A DNA stretch of 64,000 nt from Paenibacillus antri (GTDB taxonomy: Bacteria > Bacillota > Bacilli > Paenibacillales > YIM-B00363): contig NZ_VCIW01000025.1 of assembly GCF_005765165.1 (NCBI RefSeq), forward strand, positions 1 through 64,000. Reading direction: 5' to 3'. The position numbers were made by a program, and so were the translations under genes. Below, in pieces: positions 1 through 7,647 of this stretch. Below the pieces are notes generated by a model, which was not told the origin of the DNA, did no database searches, and saw only the letters and a list, made by a program, of their open reading frames with translations. Each line of letters starts with the position of its first letter. Position 1 is the stretch's first letter.

Positions 1-96
1 CCCTTGGGTATCTACCCCCTCATCGGTTCGAAAAGGAATACCATAAGCAACTCCAGGCTTCATAGACTTGTGTCCACTTTCTTGACAGAAGTCCAA

Positions 97-532
97 AACC
101 GCCGGTCCAAGCGCGGATTCGCGCTTACAAGCGGAAGCTTCCGTCTAAACCGCCGGTATAAGCGCGGATTCGCGCTTAAAAGCGGAAGCTTCCGTCTAAA
201 CCGCCGGTCCAAGCGCGGATTCGCGCTTACTTGCGGATACCTCCGTCTAAACCGCCGGTATAAGCGCGGATTCGCGCTTACAAGCGAAGCTTCCGTCAAA
301 ACCGCCGGTCCAAGCGCGGATTCGCGCTTACAAGCGGAAGCTTCCGTCTAAACCGCCGGTATAAGCGCGGATTCGCGCTTACAAGCGAAGCTTCCGTCAA
401 AACCGCCGGTCCAAGCGCGGATTCGCGCTTAGAAGCGGAAACCTCCGCCAAAACCGCCGGTCCAAGCGCGGATTCGCGCTTAAAAGCGGAAACCTCCGCC
501 AAAACCGCCGGTCTAAGCGCGGATTCGCGCTT
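97..532. repeat. Nine-copy 51-bp tandem repeat array with an internal hairpin
   Basis: The core AACCGCCGGT recurs at 97, 148, 199, 250, 300, 351, 401, 452 and 503, a period of 50 or 51 bp. Each unit continues with AAGCGCGGATTCGCGCTT, a 7-bp perfect inverted repeat around a GATT loop, lengthened to 8 bp in copies with flanking T and A. Units alternate between GGTCCAAG and GGTATAAG variants, and the last two carry a diverged tail (AACCTCCGCC). Both strands read open because 51 is a multiple of three, but the 50-bp units break the frame, so I do not call a gene. The array may start before the window. Its function is unknown. Confidence 0.93.
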
Positions 533-540
533 GCTAGGCG

Positions 541-576
<36 letters not shown>

Positions 577-696
577 CCTCTCCGCCGAGCGTAGCGCCGA
601 TGCGCATGACGGAGGAGCCGGCGCAAAAATGCCGTTACAGCCCGCCCGCCGGATGGTAAAATATACAAAACATTCACGAATCGGAGGGCGATGACG

Positions 697-1662
697 ATGA
701 AACGCGTGCGAATCGCAGGAACGGACTTGGTCGGCTCGTCGCTGGCGCTCGGCGGAGTTCCGCTCGGCAGCCGGCTGGATCGGGAGGCGTCCTTCGCGTT
801 GATGGACCGCTACGTCGACGCGGGCGGCAACATGATCGACACGGCCGAAGTGTACGCCAATTGGCTGCCCGGCGAGACGAGCGTAAGCGAGAAGACGATC
901 GGCGCTTGGATGAAGGCGAGGAACAACCGCAACGCGCTGATCGTCACGACCAAGGGGGCGCACCCGCGCATCCCGACGATGCATATCGCGAGAATGTCGC
1001 CGCAGGAGATCGCCCGAGACATCGAAGACAGCTTGAAGCGGCTGCAGGTGGACACAATCGATCTGTATTGGCTGCACCGCGACGACCGCGACAGACCCGT
1101 GGGGGACATCCTCGAGACGTTGAACGAGCAAGTCCGGGCGGGGAACATCCGTTATTTCGGCTGCTCGAACTGGACGGCGGAACGGATCGGGGAGGCGCAG
1201 CGATACGCGGCCGAGCACGGCGTGCAAGGCTTCTCGGCGAATCAGCCGATGTGGAGCGTCGCCGCCGTCGACGCGGCGAAGTTCCAGGATCCTACGCTCG
1301 TTGCGATGGACGAGAAGATGCACCGCCTTCACCGAACGTCCGGCCTAACGGCGATTCCGTATTCGTCCCAGGCGCAAGGCTTGTTCGCGAAGCTTCAGGA
1401 CGGGCGGCTCTCTCTCGACGGCGATGCGGAAGGAGTCGCGCCTCACTATCGAACGGAGGACAACCGGAGGAAGCTGGAACGCATCCGGACGATCGCGGAG
1501 AACAAGTCGCTCTCCTTCACGCAAATCGCGTTGGCGTATTTGACGTCGCAGCCGTTCCCGGCGATCCCGATCGTCGGCTGCCACACGGAAGAGCAGCTCC
1601 TGGACTGCCTAACGGCGGACGAGACGCGGTTTACGGAGGAAGAGCTGGCGTACTTATCCTAA
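697..1662 (+). CDS. Aldo/keto reductase
   Basis: An NAD(P)H-dependent oxidoreductase of the aldo/keto reductase superfamily, about 321 residues, the normal length for this TIM-barrel family. The tetrad is visible in order: Asp and Tyr in DTAEVYANW, Lys in LIVTTKG, and His in YWLHRDD. The C-terminal part (AIPIVGCHTEEQL) matches the usual cofactor-binding end of these proteins. GGAGGG at 683-688 lies about 8 bases before the ATG at 697, so I prefer it to the in-frame ATG at 691. The gene stands alone and converges on the iclR gene across a shared terminator. Substrate unknown; the nearby sugar-acid genes suggest a sugar or sugar-derived carbonyl, which is inference. Confidence 0.9.
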   Translation: MKRVRIAGTDLVGSSLALGGVPLGSRLDREASFALMDRYVDAGGNMIDTAEVYANWLPGETSVSEKTIGAWMKARNNRNALIVTTKGAHPRIPTMHIARMSPQEIARDIEDSLKRLQVDTIDLYWLHRDDRDRPVGDILETLNEQVRAGNIRYFGCSNWTAERIGEAQRYAAEHGVQGFSANQPMWSVAAVDAAKFQDPTLVAMDEKMHRLHRTSGLTAIPYSSQAQGLFAKLQDGRLSLDGDAEGVAPHYRTEDNRRKLERIRTIAENKSLSFTQIALAYLTSQPFPAIPIVGCHTEEQLLDCLTADETRFTEEELAYLS

Positions 1663-1673
1663 TCAACGAAACG

Positions 1674-1715
1674 AAAGACGGCGGACAGGGCGCAAACGCC
1701 CCGACCGCCGTCTTT
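1674..1715. terminator. Bidirectional rho-independent terminator
   Basis: AAAGACGGCGG (1674-1684) pairs with CCGCCGTCTTT (1705-1715), giving a strong 11-bp stem with A and T ends on the two sides. It lies between the convergent aldo/keto reductase and iclR genes and probably serves both. Confidence 0.85.
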
Positions 1716-1720
1716 CAATT

Positions 1721-2512
1721 CTACATCCTCGCCGTCACATATCCCATCTTGGTCGAGATGCGGTCGGCGACTTCGATCAAGACGCCCGCCAGCTCGCGCT
1801 CCCGCTCCGGCAAGCGGATGTCCGAGAGCGGGCCGGACAAGCTGATCCCCGCCACGACCTTGCCGCTTCGTCCCCGCAGAGGCGCCGCGATGCAGGCCCT
1901 TCCGAGCGCCAGCTCTTCAAGCTCCATCGCGTAGCCGCTCGAACGTACCTGTTCCAGTTCCTCCTGCAGCGCCGCTAAATCGGTAATCGTTCGATCCGTG
2001 TATGCGGTCAGTTCGATCCGGTCCAGCAGCGCCGCCGCCTCCTCGCGGCCGAGGTGCGCGAGCAGCACTTTGCCGATGCCCGTGTTGTACAGCGGGTTGC
2101 TCCGTCCGAGCAAGGTGTACATTCGCGGGGACCGATGGCTGTCCACATGCGCCAAATAAAACATGGATTGCGCCTTCAGCACGGCCACGTTCGCGCCGAG
2201 GCCGAGCCGCCGCTCCAGGTCGAACAGCTCGGGCAGCGCCAGCTTCCGGATTTCGGAATTGTTCAGCGCGATGCCGCCGAGCGTAATGATCTGATGCCCC
2301 AGCCGGTAAAACCCGCTGAATTCGTCCTTCTCCACATAGCCCAAGCTGACCATCGTCGCGAGCAGCCGGGAGACGTTGCTCTGCGTCAAGTTCAGCTTCT
2401 TCGAAAAGTCGATCACGCGCAGCTCCGGCTGTTCGTCGGAGAAGCAGGATAATATGGCCAACGCCCGGGTCACGCTCTGGGTAATCATCGGATTCGCTTG
2501 TTCCGTCTTCAT
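1721..2512 (-). CDS. IclR-family transcriptional regulator
   Basis: A DNA-binding regulator of about 263 residues, typical IclR length. The N-terminal winged helix-turn-helix spans residues about 10-75 (SVTRALAILSCF, then LTQSNVSRLLATMVSLGYV) and the C-terminal effector-binding domain follows (GIGKVLLAHL, GRACIAAPLRGRSGKVVAGISLSG). The open frame runs upstream as far as 3022, but that part overlaps dgoK in another frame. The ATG at 2512 follows GAGGG at a normal distance. It lies 32 bases downstream of dgoK on the same strand, so the two form an operon. The likely effector is a keto-deoxy or aldonic acid from the neighbouring pathway, and the likely target is the operator-like palindrome at 3556-3581 (inference). 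Confidence 0.92.
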   Translation of the reverse strand: MKTEQANPMITQSVTRALAILSCFSDEQPELRVIDFSKKLNLTQSNVSRLLATMVSLGYVEKDEFSGFYRLGHQIITLGGIALNNSEIRKLALPELFDLERRLGLGANVAVLKAQSMFYLAHVDSHRSPRMYTLLGRSNPLYNTGIGKVLLAHLGREEAAALLDRIELTAYTDRTITDLAALQEELEQVRSSGYAMELEELALGRACIAAPLRGRSGKVVAGISLSGPLSDIRLPERERELAGVLIEVADRISTKMGYVTARM

Positions 2513-2544
2513 GGGGATCCATCCCTCGTAAGAGTATGATGCAT

Positions 2545-3528
2545 TCATTGTACCTGATATCGTTCGAAAATTCTCATCGCGCCTCGCGCGCTCAAACGGT
2601 CCGATTCCTCCTCGGACACGACGACGACGTCGAGCTCCGGATACCGCTCCCGAACCAGCGGCCCGAAGATCGACGGATACAACGATTTGCCGTATAGCAC
2701 GAGGCGCGGCGTCCGCGGCGTGATCATCTCCCGCAGCAGGGCGAAGTCGAGCGAGAGCAAGGCGCCGAGGTAGAAGCTCGTCGCCCGCCCCTTGCCTGCC
2801 GCCTCCATCGTCTCCGCGACCCGCACGGAGAACAGGGCTCTGCCGAAGCCCGCCCGTTCGGCCGTCTCCAGCCCTTTCCGCACCCAAGCCTCGTCCGGCT
2901 CGAATTCGGAGAGGGACTGCAGGCTGCTTTTCAAAATCGTCTGCTGCATAATCGTCATCATCAATTCCCCGGTGATGGACGTCCGGCATCCCTCGATGCG
3001 TCCCTGCCTGAGCAGAATGCATTTATGATGCGAGCCGTAATGCATAAATAAGAGATCGCCCCACCCTAGATCGGGTTCCACTCCTTCTAAATACCCGAAG
3101 ATCTCGGCCTCCTCGCCCCGCATCATATCCTTCTCCGCGATGTCCGAGTCCGCCCCGAACCCCGTCTTCACGCCGGGAATGAAATAGATCGGCCGGTCCG
3201 CGATGTCCGGGAACGTCCTCGCCACGAGCCCGGAAGCGATGTCGTCGAGGCCGGCGGGCGCTTCGCGGTGCGGAATCTCGAGCAAGCCGACGCCCGAGGT
3301 GATCATGCCGGACGCCACGATGGCGTCGATCTCGTCGAGCGCGCACGAATGCGCTTCCAACAGTTCCGCGATGCAATCGCGAAGGGCGTCCGTCACGACG
3401 CTCTTGTCCCCGCGGATCGCGACGTCCTTAGCCCCCGCCTGCCGAACGGCGCTGCCGACGACGCTCTCACCGTCGTATAGTCGCACGCGGCTCGAGGTCG
3501 TGCCGGAATCGATGACGAATAGTTTCAA
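2545..3528 (-). CDS. dgoK: 2-dehydro-3-deoxygalactonokinase
   Basis: Phosphorylates 2-keto-3-deoxy-galactonate (or a close keto-deoxy acid) with ATP, giving a 6-phospho acid for aldol cleavage. About 327 residues, the usual DgoK length. Visible family features are the N-terminal phosphate loop VIDSGTTSSRVRLY, the ASGMITSGVGLLEIPH block, the FIPGVKTG segment, MRGEEAEIFGYL, and the GSHHKCILL region of the actin-like ATPase fold. The start is TTG at 3528: GGAGGGG precedes it by 8 bases, while the longer in-frame start has no such site and would include the promoter. First gene of the dgoK-iclR minus-strand operon, divergent from the sugar-acid dehydratase gene. Its substrate should be made by one of the enolase-family dehydratases encoded opposite. 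Confidence 0.9.
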   Translation of the reverse strand: MKLFVIDSGTTSSRVRLYDGESVVGSAVRQAGAKDVAIRGDKSVVTDALRDCIAELLEAHSCALDEIDAIVASGMITSGVGLLEIPHREAPAGLDDIASGLVARTFPDIADRPIYFIPGVKTGFGADSDIAEKDMMRGEEAEIFGYLEGVEPDLGWGDLLFMHYGSHHKCILLRQGRIEGCRTSITGELMMTIMQQTILKSSLQSLSEFEPDEAWVRKGLETAERAGFGRALFSVRVAETMEAAGKGRATSFYLGALLSLDFALLREMITPRTPRLVLYGKSLYPSIFGPLVRERYPELDVVVVSEEESDRLSARGAMRIFERYQVQ

Positions 3529-3555
3529 GATCGTATCCCCTCCAAATTTCCGAAG

Positions 3556-3615
3556 TGAAATATTGTATTGTAATATGTTCATTCGCATTATAGAATATGG
3601 TTGTGTAATTGGCAA
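3556..3615 (-). promoter_or_regulatory. dgoK-iclR promoter with operator-like palindrome
   Basis: On the minus strand, TTGCCA (3615-3610) and TATAAT (3592-3587) are separated by exactly 17 bases. Just downstream, 3556-3581 is an imperfect AT-rich palindrome (TGAAATATT and AATATGTTCA arms, one base offset) covering the expected transcription start. Its size and position fit a binding site for the IclR protein of this operon, which could also affect the divergent dehydratase operon. The plus-strand promoter of that operon is not clear. Confidence 0.75.
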
Positions 3616-3668
3616 TTGTTATTCGACTTAGAAGGTTGCTTTACGGAATACAGCAGAGGGGGCACGCC

Positions 3669-4826
3669 GTGAACATTACCGCAATCGAAGTTTTTCCCTT
3701 GAAAATCCGCAACGAACCGGTGTATTTGGGAGATTCCCGGGGGCTGGACCCGGCGCGCGATTACTACATCCGACCGGAGTATCGCTCCATCTATTCCCGC
3801 AATCTCGAGACGCTGCTGGTGAAGATCGAAGCGGACGACGGATCGCACGGGTGGGGCGAAGCGTTGGCGCCCGTCGGCCCCGAGGTAACCGGGGAGATCG
3901 TCGAGCGGCTCTTATCGCCGTTCCTGATCGGCGAGGATCCGAGGGATATCGACGTGATCTGGAACAAGCTGTACGACTCCATGAGAGAACGAGGCTACTT
4001 CTCCGGGTTTATGGTCGACGCCATTACGGCGGTCGATATCGCCCTATGGGACCTCCTCGGAAAGTCGGTCGGACTCCCCGTCTATCGGCTGCTCGGCGGC
4101 GCGCATCGGAAGCGGATCCCGGCGTACGTCTCGGGCATCCCTAGACAGACCAAGGAAGAGCGTGTCCAGCTCGCTCTGGAGTGGAAGGCGCGCGGCTTCG
4201 AGGCGATCAAGCTGCACCTCGGCTACGGCGTACGGGAGGACGCGAGCATCGCGGCGGAGATGCGCGAAGCGCTCGGAGACGACTTCCGGCTCATGATCGA
4301 CGCGCATTGGAAATACAGCGTGCCCGACGCCATCCGGTTGGGACGCCGGTTGGAAGCGCTTGGAGTCGAGTTCTTGGAAGCGCCTACACTGCCCGAGGAT
4401 ATCGACGGCCACGTCGAGATTTGCCGAGCGCTGGACATGGCGGTGGCGATCGGCGAAGCGAAGCGGACGCGGTATCAGTTCAAGGAGCGGCTCGTGAAAC
4501 GCGCAGCGGATCTATTGCAGCCGGACGTAGGCCGGGCGGGCATCGGCGAGACGCGGAAGATCGCCAATATGGCGGAGGCGTTCAATATCAAGGTCGCGCC
4601 TCACCTGAGCGTAGGGCTGGGCGTTTGCACGGCGGCGACCTTGCACCTGAGCGCGGCGATTCCGAATTTTCACATCTTGGAGTACCAACCGTCCGTGCTC
4701 CCCGTGGCGAATAAGCTGCTGAAGGATCCGATCGCATGCGAGGGGGGCTTCTACGAGCTGCCGGAAGGGCCGGGGCTCGGCGTGGAGCTGGACGAAGAGA
4801 AGCTTAGAAGCTGGATGAAGCGGTAA
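3669..4826 (+). CDS. Enolase-superfamily sugar-acid dehydratase (paralog 1)
   Basis: A mandelate racemase/muconate lactonizing enzyme-type protein of about 385 residues, expected to dehydrate an aldonic acid to a 2-keto-3-deoxy acid using Mg2+. The N-terminal capping domain is followed by a barrel with K181-L-H (AIKLHLG), the metal ligands D211 (in IDAHW, with H213 beside it), E237 (FLEAPT) and E263 (AIGEAKR), and a late catalytic His in APHLS. The D-x-H arrangement is the one known from galactonate-type acid sugar dehydratases. I chose GTG at 3669, preceded by GAGGGGG, over the longer frame at 3609. First gene of the long plus-strand locus and divergent from dgoK, which fits a galactonate-like substrate. 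Exact substrate unproven. Confidence 0.88.
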   Translation: MNITAIEVFPLKIRNEPVYLGDSRGLDPARDYYIRPEYRSIYSRNLETLLVKIEADDGSHGWGEALAPVGPEVTGEIVERLLSPFLIGEDPRDIDVIWNKLYDSMRERGYFSGFMVDAITAVDIALWDLLGKSVGLPVYRLLGGAHRKRIPAYVSGIPRQTKEERVQLALEWKARGFEAIKLHLGYGVREDASIAAEMREALGDDFRLMIDAHWKYSVPDAIRLGRRLEALGVEFLEAPTLPEDIDGHVEICRALDMAVAIGEAKRTRYQFKERLVKRAADLLQPDVGRAGIGETRKIANMAEAFNIKVAPHLSVGLGVCTAATLHLSAAIPNFHILEYQPSVLPVANKLLKDPIACEGGFYELPEGPGLGVELDEEKLRSWMKR

Positions 4827-4873
4827 CGCCGCGAGACGAATTTTACATAAGAGCGCGAGGAGAGAATGCGAAC

Positions 4874-5794
4874 ATGTCAACGAATCAAGCATCCTTGAAA
4901 GGCGTTTACCCGATTTTGGCCACCCCGTTTACCGAAACGGGAGAGGTGGATGAGCAAAGCTTGCGCGAGCTCGTTCGCTTCCAGCTGGCGGCGAAGGTGG
5001 ACGGCATCGCCCTGTTCGGCAACGCCAGCGAGATGTACACGCTGCTGGAGCGGGAGCGGGAGTTGATCGCCGGCATCGTCGTCGACGAAGTGAAAGGACG
5101 GGTGCCCCTCGTCTTCGGCAGCGGCCACACGGGACTCGAAGGCGCGGTGCAGCTGAGCAAGTGGGCGCAGAAGGCGGGCGCGGACGCGCTGATGGTGCTG
5201 CCGCCTTATATGGTGAAGCCGGACGGGAAGCGGATGATCGAATATTTCGGCGCGATCGCGAAGGCGGTCGACGTGCCGATCATGTTGCAGGACGCTCCGA
5301 TCGCTAGCGGCGTGAGCATTCCGGTCCCCGCGATGGCGAAGCTGGCGAAGGAATACGAGAACATCGCTTACGTGAAGGTGGAGGCGCCGCCGACGACGGT
5401 GAAGATCACGGAGGTCATCGAGCAATCGGAAGGACGCCTTACGGTGTTCGGCGGGTTGAACGGCATGTACTATTACGAAGAGCTATGCCGCGGCGCGGTC
5501 GGCACGATGCCGGCTTGCGAGTTCCCGGACGTGTGCGTGCAGATTTATCAGTTGTTCGTTTCCGGGGACAAGGATGCGGCCAGAGCGCTATTCTACCGAT
5601 ATCTGCCTTTCATCCGCATCGGAACGATCGCCGGATTCGCCATGGCCGTCCATAAGGAAGTGCTGAAGGCGGGCGGCGTCATTCGATCCGCATACGTGCG
5701 CAATCCGAACGCTCCGATCGACGATATCTTGCGCAGCGAAGCGTTCGAAACGTTGAAGGGACTCGACCCGCTCGTGTTGAATTGGAAGAGGTAA
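4874..5794 (+). CDS. DapA/N-acetylneuraminate lyase-superfamily aldolase or dehydratase
   Basis: A class I (Schiff-base) TIM-barrel enzyme of 306 residues, the standard length of the DHDPS/NAL superfamily. It probably cleaves or dehydrates a 2-keto-3-deoxy sugar acid or its phosphate. Visible are GVYPILATPFTE at the N-terminus, GNASEMYTLL in place of the usual GTTGE-type loop, and the Schiff-base lysine K168 in AYVKVEAPP. The family Tyr in YN-x-P is replaced: the segment reads MLQDAP, so the usual proton-relay Tyr is a Gln. This places it in a divergent subgroup. Located 47 bases after the first dehydratase, with GAGGAGA upstream. Together with dgoK it completes a dehydratase, kinase and aldolase route (inference). 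Confidence 0.85.
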   Translation: MSTNQASLKGVYPILATPFTETGEVDEQSLRELVRFQLAAKVDGIALFGNASEMYTLLERERELIAGIVVDEVKGRVPLVFGSGHTGLEGAVQLSKWAQKAGADALMVLPPYMVKPDGKRMIEYFGAIAKAVDVPIMLQDAPIASGVSIPVPAMAKLAKEYENIAYVKVEAPPTTVKITEVIEQSEGRLTVFGGLNGMYYYEELCRGAVGTMPACEFPDVCVQIYQLFVSGDKDAARALFYRYLPFIRIGTIAGFAMAVHKEVLKAGGVIRSAYVRNPNAPIDDILRSEAFETLKGLDPLVLNWKR

Positions 5795-5807
5795 GAAAAC
5801 CGCTATT

Positions 5808-6635
5808 ATGGGGGAACTAAACTTGTTACTCTCGGGCAGGAAGGCTTTCATTACTGGGGCGGGCGGAAGGCTCGGAGGGGCCATCGCCGAACGATTCGCG
5901 TCGGAAGGCTGCGCCGTGCTGCTCTCGGACGTGAACGTCCGGAACGCGGAGGCCGCGGCGGAACGTTTACGGGCGCAAGGACTTCAAGCGGAAGCCGTTC
6001 CGCTTGACGTGACGGACGAGGACGCGGTGCGGCGGACGTTCGCGGCGATCCCCGAGCTGGACATTCTGGTCAACAACGCGGGCGTTACGCGCGGACGTTC
6101 CGTGCAAGAGTCGACGCTGCAGGAATGGAACGATACGATTCAAGTGAACCTTACGTCGATGTTTCTCTGCAGCAAATACGCGCTGCCGCTGCTGCAACGG
6201 TCGCCGGCGCCGGCGATCGTCAATATGTCGTCGATCAACGCCATCCGGTCGAACCCGGGACTCGCGGCGTACTCCGCGGCGAAGAGCGGCATTCTGGCGT
6301 TCACCGAACAGCTGGCGATCGAAGGCGCCGCGCATCGCATTCGCGCGAATTGCATCTCGCCCGGCCGAACGATGACCGAGGAAGAGCAAGCGAAGCGCTC
6401 GGGCGATCCGGTCTTCGAGATCGACCGGGATTGCTATCCGTTAGGACGTCTCGGCTTTCCGTCCGACGTGGCGAACGCCGCCTTATTCCTCGCTTCCGAC
6501 CTCTCCGCGTTCGTGAACGGCGTCAATCTGGTCGTCGACGGCGGCATGACGCTTCTTGCGACGAGCGGCCTCGTCCGGCCGGACTTGCGGCAGCGGTGGA
6601 AGACGGGGAGATATATGCTGGAGTCGGAGGAGTAG
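5808..6635 (+). CDS. SDR-family oxidoreductase
   Basis: A classical short-chain dehydrogenase/reductase of 275 residues. The cofactor loop is TGAGGRLGGAIA, followed by the DVT acidic site, LVNNAGVTRGR, and the catalytic Ser (NMSSINA) with Y-x-x-x-K (AAYSAAKSG). The C-terminal LVVDGGMTLLA is typical. It starts 13 bases after the aldolase gene and ends 6 bases before the aldose 1-epimerase gene, so it is translated as part of the same operon. Likely role: oxidation of a free sugar to the lactone or aldonate, or oxidation/reduction of a keto-deoxy acid. The sequence does not say which. No signal peptide; cytoplasmic. Confidence 0.88.
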   Translation: MGELNLLLSGRKAFITGAGGRLGGAIAERFASEGCAVLLSDVNVRNAEAAAERLRAQGLQAEAVPLDVTDEDAVRRTFAAIPELDILVNNAGVTRGRSVQESTLQEWNDTIQVNLTSMFLCSKYALPLLQRSPAPAIVNMSSINAIRSNPGLAAYSAAKSGILAFTEQLAIEGAAHRIRANCISPGRTMTEEEQAKRSGDPVFEIDRDCYPLGRLGFPSDVANAALFLASDLSAFVNGVNLVVDGGMTLLATSGLVRPDLRQRWKTGRYMLESEE

Positions 6636-6641
6636 TCGCCC

Positions 6642-7634
6642 ATGAGCCGTTATCGCTATGAATGGCTTGAACGGGACGGCGAATCGATCTGCCGGTTGAT
6701 CGACGCGCAGGAGGAAGCCGAAGCGCACCTCCTTCCCGGCTTCGGCATGAACGTCGTCCGCTACGTCTCTCAGGGGAGGGACGTTCTGCTGCAGCCGCCT
6801 TCCTTCGCGGCGCTGCGGGAGACGCCGTTCCGTTACGGCATCCCGGCGCTCGCCCCGCCGGGGCGAACGAGCGGAGGCGCGTTCGAGCATCGAGGCGTCC
6901 GGTACGCGCTGCCGGTCAAGTCCGGGAAGCACAATATGCACGGAGAAATCGGCATCGCGCCTTGGCGGATCGGGCGGCAGGGGGCGGACGCGGAGCAGGG
7001 AGCGTTCCTGCAAGCCGAGTACGCGTACCGGGACGATCCGGTCCGCTTCGCCGCTTATCCGGCCGACCTGCGCTTCGCCGTAACATACCGGCTGAAGGAA
7101 GGAGAGCTGTCCCTTGAAGGCAGCGTGCGGAACGAGGGGAGCAGGCATGCCCCCCTCGCGCTCGGGTATCATCCGTACTTCGCCTGCGACCGAGGCCGCA
7201 CGACGCTCCGCATCCCGGCCTATGCGCAGTGGACGATGAACGAGGACGGCGGAGCGGGCGCCCCGCCGAAGGCGTCGAGCCTAGCCGACTCGCTTCGGGA
7301 AGGGCTGGAACTATCCCGGATCGAAGGAAACCTGCATTATCTCCAATGCCGCGAGTTCGCCATGGATCCAAGGGGAACCGATGCGTACGAATGCCGGCTG
7401 GAGGATCGAGGCCTCGATCGAACCATTCGTTACGAGACGGACGGCTTGTTCGCCGTGACGGTCTTGTTTCTTCCTCCGTGGGGGGAGTCGGTTTCTTTGG
7501 AACCGCATACATGCATACCGGACGCTTATAACCTGCCGTTGGATGCGCTAGATACCGGCGCGCTGGAGCTGGCGCCCGGAGAAGAGAGACGATTCGGATG
7601 GCGCATCGCGGTCGACAACGGCGCATCCGCTTAA
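6642..7634 (+). CDS. Aldose 1-epimerase-family protein (mutarotase-like)
   Basis: A beta-sandwich galactose mutarotase-like protein of 330 residues that would interconvert alpha and beta sugar anomers. Conserved landmarks are KHNMHG (the catalytic His region), LGYHPYF (second His) and VSLEPHTCIPDAYNL (the Glu-Pro region near the C-terminus). GGAGG lies about 10 bases before the ATG at 6642, and the previous stop is only 6 bases away. A mutarotase next to an SDR dehydrogenase and aldonate dehydratases fits an oxidative pathway in which one anomer of a free sugar is oxidised (inference). Cytoplasmic; no signal peptide. Confidence 0.87.
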   Translation: MSRYRYEWLERDGESICRLIDAQEEAEAHLLPGFGMNVVRYVSQGRDVLLQPPSFAALRETPFRYGIPALAPPGRTSGGAFEHRGVRYALPVKSGKHNMHGEIGIAPWRIGRQGADAEQGAFLQAEYAYRDDPVRFAAYPADLRFAVTYRLKEGELSLEGSVRNEGSRHAPLALGYHPYFACDRGRTTLRIPAYAQWTMNEDGGAGAPPKASSLADSLREGLELSRIEGNLHYLQCREFAMDPRGTDAYECRLEDRGLDRTIRYETDGLFAVTVLFLPPWGESVSLEPHTCIPDAYNLPLDALDTGALELAPGEERRFGWRIAVDNGASA

Positions 7635-7647
7635 GGAGGATATGAAC

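Noticed and set aside
97-532. CRISPR-like array
   Set aside because: There are no unique spacers; the whole unit is repeated and no cas gene is nearby.
2513-3022. N-terminal extension of the IclR protein up to 3022
   Set aside because: It overlaps dgoK in another frame and lacks a start site; ATG 2512 has a good ribosome binding site.
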